Positions 22,618-30,971 of a stretch of 64,000 nucleotides of DNA are shown one piece after another. Positions within the stretch are counted from its first letter, which is position 1. Every line of letters begins with the position of its first letter. The notes under the pieces are model-generated. The model did no database searches. It was not told where the DNA came from and saw only the letters and a list, made by a program, of their open reading frames with translations. The DNA is from Cloeon dipterum (Eukaryota; Arthropoda; Insecta; Ephemeroptera; Baetidae), in contig NC_088786.1 in the NCBI RefSeq assembly GCF_949628265.1, positions 41,251,681 to 41,315,680 of the forward strand, in the 5' to 3' direction. Both the position numbers and the translations under genes were made by a program.

Positions 22618-25504
22618 CTAAGTATCACAGAAGCAGTAGAGCTTGAGCCGCTTGTGAGCGACGCACGCCGACTGGTTGCCATACCTGTTGATCCTGTTGA
22701 CGTCGCCGACGACCTGCGGAGGCGACCACGCGTCCTGGCGCAGGGTGCCCTCCAGCAGGGCGCCCGACGGCCGCACCCTGACCGTCACCCTGAAGTGGAC
22801 GGCGAAGTCGCGGTAGTGTGCGACGCCGGTGGCCGGCAGCAGCTTCTGCGCGTCCGTCACCGCGTCGAGAAGAAGGGCCGCGCAACGGCCCTCAGGGTCC
22901 GTGGCGTGGATGAAGGCGTTCAGGTGCTCGAGCAGACGCGCGGCCAGCCCCGCCGCCACCTCCGTGGGCAGTTCCTGCTCCTTCCAGCACACGCAGTACA
23001 CGCTCGGGATGCCGATGTCGAAGCACGACCTGTCCGCCGGGATCGGACGGAACAGGGACAGACCTTTGTGTCCGAAACGGAGCTGGAATGTCCAAAAATT
23101 GACCAATTAGTACAGAATTATAATATCAACTGATTTGGAATACGAATAGAATTGGCCCTCCGGTCAAGGAAAGGGGGTCAAGTGTGGGTTGAGCCAAAAA
23201 GTGAAAATTCCCCTCACCTTTTTGGACTTGGGCCCGAGGTTTAGCATGGCAACGTCCATGACGGTCTCGTAGCCATCGTGCCAGCTGGTGAGCACCTCAG
23301 CATTGGCCTTCAAGCTGGGCCGGAAGTGGTCGAGGGCGGAAGGAACCACCACGGCCAGGTACGGCATTCGCTCCTCGATCCTGCCAATGACTGTGTTGCG
23401 GATCGAGTCGAAACGGTTGCCGTGATCGCCCATCACCAGCAGCAGCGAGTTGTCCAGCACGCCACTCCCCTTCAGACGCTGTAACAGGCCCTTCAGGTCC
23501 GAGTCGATCACCTGAAACACAGGTACAGGGCCAATCCGTGATAATTCAGTTATAGGAATTAGATTTGACAACAGCGAAGCAAATTAATTTTCTTGTTTAC
23601 TGCGCAGAATACAAGATGGCGTCCATTAGAGTCAGCCAATCACAACTTTAACCGTTCATAAACCAATTTCGAATGGCATTGCTTATCAATTTCAGTCAAT
23701 TTAAATAATAAAAAGATTTAGAACGCAGCCAGATTCTAATAGCGGCCATATTTGCGCAGTTTAAAGGATTTCTCGCTACGTAAACCATGAAAACCGAATT
23801 TTTGCTACCTGGATGGGGTTGATGGCTTCGTGGCTGAGGTGGCTGAGAAAGGTGAAGCTGAAGTGAGCCCGGTTCTCTGCGTGCATCTTGCCGAGGAAGC
23901 GCTCCATGTAGTCAAAGAGGAAGCGGAACTTGGGGATGTGTCCGTAGCACCTGCTGTCCCAGGCCCAGTGCGCCTGCTGGTCCATGGCGAGCCAGAAGGG
24001 TCGCATGTAGTAGTGCGTCGGCGGCTCCTTGAAGCCCTTGGCCATGTAGTTGAAGATGGTGATGGCGGCGTCGTCCTCGGCGAACATGGTCACGTGGCCA
24101 GCCGCGGAGAAGTTGCGCCAGGTGGCGGGCAGCTCGTCCGAGTAGCCCGCCGGAGTGTTTCCGTCGCCGAAACGAGGACTCAACTCCGCGTAGCCGGCAG
24201 CCAGGCCGCTCAGGAACGGCACCATGTTCGCATAGGTGTTGTCACCCACCTGAATAATTTAAAAAAGGGATTGAAGCAACCGTTTGTCCATGAAATAGTT
24301 TCCGAAGCTGCCACTAGGTGGCGTTAATTCAAAATTCTAGTTCAGAATTCTCATTTGATGAGCTAAAAACTCTGCAAACCATCGTTAAGATCGTAAAACA
24401 CAAGTTTGTGGTGTTCCGAGCTGCCAACAGATGGCGCCACCGGTAATTTCCAACTTAAATAACTATTTTTTGCCATTGGCGTCATCTCGAACCACTTCTT
24501 TTTAATTTATCCTGTCCAAATTAATTGCTCTACCTTTGTGAGACCTTTCATGACGACCCCCTGCAGTTCGTTTGTGATGTACTCGTGGCTGAGCGGCAGT
24601 TGCCTCATGAAATTGAGCCGGGACATGGACTCGAGAGCGAGCACGATGACGTTGAGCCGGCCCTCCTTGGCCGCTTGCTGGCTTTTCTTCGCCTGCTGCG
24701 GCGGGACGTCGACCACCTGCGCGTAGCCCGTCTCGTAAACCACCCTGCGCGTCGGCAGCTCCACGCACTGCACGATGCAGAACTCGGATTGAAGACCCTC
24801 CTCACCCGTAATCACCTAAAAATTAAAATCAAAAATTAATATTATAAAATTTGGAGACCAAAAGAATGTAAATCCAATTTAAAAAATTTTGACTCCAAAT
24901 TTGAAGTCATCAAGGGCCATTTTCCGTTATTTTCAAGACTTTTAAAAAGATTAAATACATATTAAAAAATCCGAAAAAACCCAAAAATGTCGCCAAAAGG
25001 CAATTTTGAACTAAAAATATCAATATCTGATCGATTTTAGTTTCAATTTTCAGAAAAAATCCATTTTTTAACATTAAAAAAATTAAATTTTCCCTCAATT
25101 TATCCCAGAAAAATAAAAATCACCTTTTTAGGGCCAAGAATGACGTGGTCATCGTCTCCAGGGGGCCTCCGGACGTCCTGGACGGTGCACTCGAGCTGTC
25201 CCCAGTACTTCTGGGCGGCGGTGCGGTTGACGACGAGCCGGTTGCGCTCGTCGAGGTACGTCAGCGGCAGCTGCGTGGACGCGCAGTCGATTTTGGGCCA
25301 CGGCCGCACCACGTAGTCGCGGATGGACGCGTCCAGAGGGTCGTAGTCGGGCAGTTTGCACCGCGCGCCATCGTCCCCGTCGGCGGCGTCCGGACGCATG
25401 TGCTCGTTGTAGAAGGTCTGCAGCACCCAGTTGTGCCGCACCAGCGCCGCCGCCGACAGCACCAGCACAAAGGCTGCCGCCCGCACCAACTTCACCTTCC
25501 GCAT
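22618..25504 (-). CDS. DUF229 family type II membrane protein, phosphatase/sulfatase-like fold (620 aa)
   Basis: Five exons read leftwards: 25124-25504, 24534-24815, 23809-24249, 23218-23511, 22618-23082. All introns are phase 0 with GT-AG sites; the frame is 620 codons. Residues 8-24 are a signal anchor (AAAFVLVLSAAALV). The DUF229 hallmarks are ALESMSRLNFMRQLP at the end of the first domain, WDSRCYGHIPKFRFLFDYMERF in part, and MGDHGNR, which resembles the metal-site Asp-His of alkaline-phosphatase-superfamily enzymes. The terminal domain is cysteine-containing and ends CVAHKRLKLYCFCDT. The family is widespread in animals, but its substrate is unknown, so no reaction is assigned. Intron 3 holds an ACTGCGCA element, and intron 2 two CTCF-like sites. 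Confidence 0.88.
23599..23760. mobile_element. ACTGCGCA-ended MITE in DUF229 intron
   Basis: Starts ACTGCGCAG with CAAGATGGCGTCC just inside, ends GCGGCCATATTTGCGCAGT, i.e. imperfect terminal inverted repeats. 162 bp, no coding frame. Related copies at 27929-28078, 31570-31731 and 31818-31967, each in an intron of another gene. Confidence 0.8.
24311..24323 (+). promoter_or_regulatory. CTCF-like motif
   Basis: CCACTAGGTGGCG fits the conserved CTCF core CCASYAGRKGGCR at every position. It lies in an intron of the DUF229 gene. A second site is 113 bp further on in the same orientation. Binding is not shown by sequence alone. Confidence 0.4.
24424..24438 (+). promoter_or_regulatory. second CTCF-like motif
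   Basis: CCAACAGATGGCGCC contains AGATGGCGC, the insect CTCF core AGRKGGCGC. Same orientation as the site at 24311, in the same intron. Confidence 0.4.
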
Positions 25505-26006
25505 CCTTCCGAAACCAACATTTATTTATTTGACGAATGAATTACAGACAGCGCCGGAAAATCGCGGAAAAAAGTCATCAGGTGGCGTGACCTGAGAAAA
25601 AAACCCCTTCTGGCCATTTAAAATAATTAATTTACCGGTTCAGACGTGTTTTATTCGTCTAGAGAAAATGTTTTCAGTCCAATTTCGGTCTTTCACAGCC
25701 GGATGCCGGTGTGTCTGTTGTTATTTTTTGTCTACCTCCAGCTGGCTCCGCCTCCCAAAATAAAACAAAAGCGCTGCGTGCGCTAATAGGCGCTTGACAG
25801 GTTGCCTACCTTCCGAATTCGCAGGCGCCCTGGCGAGAGACTGAAAATCTGAATGCACCTCCTCGACTGTTTCGCAAAATTTGATAAGCGCGTTATCACT
25901 GCTGCTTCCGGTTTGAATGATAGCAAAGGAAAAAATAAAAATTTCAACTCGTTCAAACGTTTATTCCACTCACACAATTCGTTGTTGTCTAGCTCAGTTC
26001 ATTACC
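25505..26006. promoter_or_regulatory. DUF229 promoter region and RBMX2 3' end
   Basis: Short gap between two minus-strand genes. It contains one ACCGGTT palindrome core at 25634-25640, an AGGTGGCG box at 25580, and a minus-strand AATAAA at about 25959 that could end RBMX2. No transcription start can be fixed. Confidence 0.4.
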
Positions 26007-26726
26007 TTAATCAGAATCGGTCGAGGAAGAGCTGCTGGTGCTCCTCCTCCTCTTCTTGGACTTTTTCTTCTTCTTTTTCTTGTCTTTCGAGTGTCTCTTC
26101 CTCTCGACGCTCTGTTCCTCCTTCACCTCAGCAGCTCTGGGCGCCAGAAGCGGTTCTAAATTCGAAATTTTAAATCAGACACACCTGGTTAATTTAAAAT
26201 TCCCTGCTCGTACCTGGATTCTTTGCTAGTATGTGGGTGTTGTCGTTGCTCTCGCCGTCTTTCCGCTTCTTGGGCATCTTGTATTCCTCGACATGGTCGA
26301 CGCGGATCGTCCGGTTCAGCACCTTGATTCCGTTCAAATTGTCCACCGCCAAGACGGTGCTCCTCTGGTCCTCGTAGCACAGGAAGCAGAAGCCCTTGCT
26401 CTTGCCCGTGTCCTTGTCTCGAACCAAATTTATCGAGGCAACCTCGCCATACCTTCGGGAATTTTATTTTATTAAAATAAATCCCAAGATTAAACAATAT
26501 TTGCGGCTTACTGGGAAAAGATGGTGATGACGTCTCCTTCGCTCAGCGTAAACGGCAGCCCTCCGATGAAAATCCAGGCGCTGTCCTTGTACTTGTCATG
26601 CCACGACGAATTCCAGCTCTTTGTCAGCTCGAGTTCACTTAATTTTGTGATGTTTTTAATGTTGCTGCAACGATTAGATAGGGTTAGCGACGTGTTGACG
26701 GAAAACAACTGGTCTTTTTACGTCAT
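26007..26726 (-). CDS. RBMX2: RNA-binding motif protein X-linked 2 homologue (181 aa)
   Basis: Four coding exons read leftwards: 26722-26726 (ATG plus two bases), 26512-26664, 26214-26452, 26007-26155; GT-AG throughout, 181 codons. One RRM spans about residues 32-110: RNP2 [13 protein letters not shown]1 [10 protein letters not shown], plus [15 protein letters not shown], all close to human RBMX2 and yeast Ist3/Snu17. The C-terminus is a Lys/Arg run followed by a serine block. In yeast and human this protein works in the RES/activated-spliceosome module, so a nuclear pre-mRNA splicing role is expected. The tiny first exon is inferred: it restores MTNIKNI, like the human MNPLTKVKLI start, and has a donor GTAAAA. 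Divergent from NSE3, 443 bp away. Confidence 0.85.
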
Positions 26727-27169
26727 AGGGTTCATCCTTCGCTGGTGTGGAAGACATGGGCTTCGGCAAAACACGGGAAAGGTGTGATAAAGTGCGGCAT
26801 GAACGGCCCAAAATCACGTAAACATTTTAATCACCGTAAACATTGGAAAACAACCGATAAACAACCGACACCGAAATTCTTGGCAGTGAAAACCGCGCCG
26901 AATTTAAAGCATTCATACGAGAATAAACCGGTTAAATTTAAGTGAGTAAAGAAAAACCGGTTTCAATATACAACACAACCTGGACTTTTGAATAACCGAT
27001 ACTTATACCGGTGAAAGACTGAGTGAATCCCAACCAAAAGACAAAAGACTAGATAACCGGTTACCGGTTAATTTTCAGAAATGGCGGGCGCACACTGAAG
27101 AATAGCATAACAACACAGCCGACTTCCCGAAATTCTTCCGTTTTTTCCGGCATTTCTACCCTCGACAGG
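26727..27169. promoter_or_regulatory. bidirectional promoter with AACCGGTT cluster
   Basis: The gap between the divergent start codons of RBMX2 and NSE3. It carries AACCGGTT at 26926-26933 and 26955-26962, ACCGGT at 27007-27012, and a double site AACCGGTTACCGGTTAA at 27055-27071, together with weaker AACCGA half-sites. AACCGGTT is the known Grainyhead/CP2-family palindrome. No TATA box seen. Confidence 0.6.
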
Positions 27170-28711
27170 ATGAACCGACGCTCCCAATCGGCAAAGAAGG
27201 CCTCCAGGGGTCGTTCGGCGAGCCAGCCGACGGCGGACAGCGGTCGGCGCGGCAACAGGAAGGCCGCCACTCAGGCTGAAGAAGCTGCACCGGTAACAAA
27301 TTCTTGGCGAATATTATGTTTTCCCGTCTAAAACAAAAAATTGGCAGAGTTCGGACGAGGAGGAGGAGCAGCCGCAGGAGCCGCAGCCGCGGAGGGGCAA
27401 GCGGGGCCAGACGCAGAGCAAGCTGTCCGACTTCTTCGAGCAGTCGTCGTCGTCGCAGTCCCAGCAGAAGGCGTCCAAGATTCCTCCCATCTCGGAGGAG
27501 GAGGTGCTGGACCAGGCCCGCAACGTGGCCTTCTTCCTGCTGGGCTGCGTCAAGGAGGGAAACTGCGTCAGTCGCTCGGAGGTGCAGAAGAACGTGCTGA
27601 AGAACTTCCACTCGCGCCACTACCTGCGCATCATGGCCGCCACGGCCGCTCTGCTGGCCGAGGTCTTCGGCCTCGAGATCGTCAGCTTCGACGGCGAGAA
27701 CACCTTCGACAAGATGGTCCTGATCGACAAGCAGGGCGTCCACAAGCAGGCCACCACCAAGGAAGAGGACAAGGCCAGCCAGGCGCTCCTCCTCCTCCTC
27801 GTCAGCTGCATCCACGTCGCTGGCGCGCCCATTCGAGAGGGTGAGATTCATTTTTATCCCTTAATTTTCGAGTTCCAAAGGATATTTTAATTCTGGTGTC
27901 TTGAACTGTATTATAATTGGGACAAACTACTGCGCATAATCCAAGATGGCGTCCGATAGAGTCGGCCAATCAGATGGTTTGGCTTCTTAAAAGAGATTTC
28001 TTTGATCTTTAAGATGTTATGAAGGATCAAACAGCTTTATAAACATCCAGTACCTATTGGCGGCCATATTTGCGTGGTTTTTGAACATCGAAAACCCTCG
28101 ATAATAATTTTTTAAGACACCAGAGGCGTTGGATGGAACTCATTTCCTAAAATAATGATGAGAGACACAGTTCTGAGCACAAATTCGTGATGGTATCATG
28201 AAACCTTACTCAAAATCATTAGTTTAAGTCTGAATAAAATAATTCTAAGCCGTCGAAACACCTTTTTGTGTCCGAACTCTTTCGAAATGTGGCTTTTCAG
28301 AGGAGATGATCGACTACCTGCGAGAACTGCGCATCAGCTACTCAAAGAGCGACCCGCACTTTGGCGACGTCGAGGCCAAACTGAATGCAAGTCCTTTCTT
28401 TCAGGAATTTTTTAATTTTAATTTAAATAATTAATTTACAGTCGTTCAAATCACAAAGCTACCTGAAATTCGAGACTGACAGATCGACCACTCCCCCTAC
28501 CAAGCTGATCGGGCTGGGCCCGAGGGCTGACGCCGAGATTAACCGAGCCGAGTTGATGGCTTTTTCTAAAAGGGTAAGATTCCTTTATTTTTTAAAGATA
28601 AAAAATTATATTTAAAATCCGCAGCTGTACCCTGATCTGGCCTTCCTGGCGGACAACTCGCCGGACAGGCGCCTCTGTGATTCTCAGGATGAAGAAGAAG
28701 AATTTGAATAA
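27170..28711 (+). CDS. NSMCE3: SMC5-SMC6 complex subunit NSE3, MAGE family (306 aa)
   Basis: Five exons: 27170-27292, 27348-27840, 28301-28386, 28442-28573, 28625-28711; 306 codons. Residues 1-90 are basic then acidic and disordered. The MAGE homology domain (about 95-280) is recognisable: RNVAFFLLGCVKEGNCVSR, VLKNFHSRHYLRIMAATAAL, FGLEIVSFD, LLLLVSCIHVAGAPI, EEMIDYLRELRI, and the basic SQSYLKFE strand. MAGE/NSE3 pairs with NSE1 and NSE4 to bind DNA in the nuclear SMC5/6 complex, acting in replication and recombination repair. Insects usually have one MAGE gene, so NSE3 is the expected identity. The exon 3 donor is GC (AAT then GCAAGT), the only phase-0 choice that keeps the frame. Intron 2 contains an ACTGCGCA element. 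AATAAA lies near 28732. Confidence 0.87.
27929..28078. mobile_element. ACTGCGCA-ended MITE in NSE3 intron 2
   Basis: Begins ACTGCGCATAATCCAAGATG and ends GGCGGCCATATTTGCG. 150 bp, non-coding, same family as 23599-23760; the right end is a little eroded (GCGTGGT for GCGCAGT). Confidence 0.75.
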
Positions 28712-28757
28712 TATTTTGTGTTAATTTCTGAATAAATAAAAAGTCATTATTCATTTA

Positions 28758-29773
28758 TTAGAAATTGTTGTGCATAATATGTTGTCCTTGCTTGTCAATC
28801 GGATCCGGGATGGTAATTTCTGTCTCTTTTGTCTCTTCGGTTTCAGTCTTGCGAATCACTTTGGCCTGCAGCCCTCGCAGCTCCGTCTCCGCTTCCTTAT
28901 TCTTCTCCAATTCCTCTGCAATCTGTAGAACAACAATTAATATGGATCATTCCTATTAGAAATTTGTGTCCACCTGTCTTTTGGCCTCGTGGGCCGCGTT
29001 GGAGAGGGCGAAGCTGTGCTGCTCGGCGCCGGTGAGGAAGGAAACCTCGGCGGCGGCGTCGACCAGCTTCTCGACGAACTGCATCAAAAGGACGAGGTCC
29101 TGCAGCCGCGAGTCGGCCTCCTTGGCCTCCACCCTGAGCGCAATCGACAGGTCGTTCAGCTCCAGACTCCTCACCTCCAGCTCTTGGTTCAAGACGATCA
29201 CTTCGTTTCCAACACACTCCCTGAAAATTTTACTTTTTAATTTAAATGGAGGTTTTTATTGGGAATTTATTACCTGTATTTCTGGCTGGCTTCTGAAATG
29301 GCAGCCGACGTGAGCAGCAAAATCTGGAGGGCCGAGTCCACCGTGTTGTACGAGCTGTGCTTCAGCATTTTCCTCAGGCTTAATTCATTTTCTTCAGGTA
29401 ACTTGGAGAAATTTAGAGTGACCAGAATTAATTTCAGACCTGGAAATTTTAGAATATGATTTATTTACCTTTAATTCTTCTAGTCCTGAATTATTTGGCA
29501 TGTTTTCCTCTTGGTTAGAGCAGAAAATTGGAGTTGCTAGTGGAATTGTGGCAAGGACAGCAGTCGAAAATACTTTTAAAGGTTGTTTAAATTTTGTAGA
29601 CTCTTGATGCACCCTGAAAACCTGTTCAAATCGAATTTAAAAAATTCAAAATTTGGCTTTAAAATCATCTTGAATCTAAGAAAACTAATTTAAACTTTTA
29701 AATATTTCAATAAAAATGGGACAAAATTTACCATTCTCGACGCAAATCTAAATGCTCTGTTGAGACAAATCAT
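28758..29773 (-). CDS. DIABLO: Smac/DIABLO homologue, mitochondrial IAP antagonist (244 aa)
   Basis: Five exons leftwards: 29732-29773, 29469-29621, 29274-29401, 28974-29220, 28758-28922; GT-AG, 244 codons (human DIABLO 239). Residues 1-42 are Arg/Lys-rich without acidic bias, like a mitochondrial presequence. Residues 43-46 are ATPI, at the place of AVPI in mature Smac and fitting the IAP-binding consensus A-[TVI]-P-[IF]; cleavage just before it is inferred. The rest is helical: LKHSSYNTVDSALQILL, then AAAEVSFLTGAEQHSFALSN, which parallels human AAEAAYQTGADQASITARN. Smac leaves mitochondria during apoptosis and binds IAP BIR domains, freeing caspases. The second-exon acceptor at 29622 was chosen because it keeps the frame. 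The stop lies 46 bp from the convergent NSE3 stop. Confidence 0.82.
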
Positions 29774-30971
29774 TTCTTAAATTTGTTTCTCCTTGAATTA
29801 TGTAGACTTCCTAAAATCCTTTTAATTCGCCGTAAAATTTGCTCTTATTCTTCCTCTGTTTGCCGAGAGGCGAGAGATAACTAAAACATGCTGGTTTGTT
29901 TTGGTGGTCACGTGATCAGTAAATATAACCAAAACCGGTTTCTTTCCAATAAAAATTCAGTGTAAAAATTAACTAAAATTCGAATTTTTCCGCAAAAATT
30001 AAAAAAAAAACAAGAATCGCGATTAGAATTTAAGTTAGTCAATTTTATTTTCTGCAATGCTTTTATAAAATAACTTAAAAGTTTAAAAACCGGTGAAATC
30101 AGTGTCCTAAAAATTCACCGGTTCTCGTTGGTTAACCCCTTTTCATGCAATTTTGGAAATAATTTCACTTTTAACTAAATTTTTGCCCAATCTGAGGTTT
30201 TAAAATTAAGATCAAAAGTTGGACATGATTAAATAATGCCAAAAATTTTGTTTTTCGTGGTGAAATCGACACCTGTAAGGCTCTCAGGTTTACCCTGAAT
30301 TAATTTAACCCTAAAATTCCACGCCTGAGAGGCAGGGGGTGGTTCTCGGCCCCGACCATGACTTTGAAAGCAGGTCGAAATTAATTTTTTTTTATATTAA
30401 ATAAAAATCGGATCAATTAAGCTTGAAATCCGCACAACAATTGTCATAATTTAAAAAAAAAAATATTTTCAGGGTGAAAATATCTTAATTTTTCCAGCTT
30501 TGACCTGGATTTTCTCAAACACGGGCAAAAACCTTGATACAAATTTTTGATTTTAGATTATCACGTATATGGACCACATTTTATTTGTTATTTCGGATTT
30601 ACGAAATTTTATTTAATATTTTTTTGAGCCACGAGGAATTAATTCCCCAAATGCAACTTGGTTGGCGTCAAACGTAGAACATTTTTCAGGATTTTCAACA
30701 ATAATCGGAAATTTTAGAATTTTTGTTCAAAAGGTGTTACTCGTTCAAAAACCAAAATTTTCAATGCAATATGTAAAAATATATATTTATCCATCAACAA
30801 TTAACCAGACTTACAAATCGTGCCGACAATCACGCGGAAGACACGGAATAATTATAACAAATAACAAGTGTAAAAAGGAAAATAGAAACAATTTAATGAA
30901 TAAAAACTAAAAAATAAATGTGATGGTTAAAACAGCAGCAATATCACTTTGATTTGGATCAATCCGGTCAA
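29774..30971. other. intergenic, ACCGGTT sites near the DIABLO start
   Basis: Very AT-rich. AACCGGTT at 29933-29940 and CCGGT cores near 30090 and 30117 lie 160-350 bp upstream of the DIABLO start and may belong to its promoter. No gene seen in the rest. Confidence 0.4.

Noticed and set aside
22654-23133. 159-codon plus-strand frame opposite DUF229 exon 5
   Set aside because: Shadow of a GC-rich coding exon; the minus strand has the conserved domain and splice sites.
27156-27851. 231-codon minus-strand frame opposite NSE3
   Set aside because: Leu/Glu/Arg-rich mirror of the MAGE exon; no start context or domain of its own.
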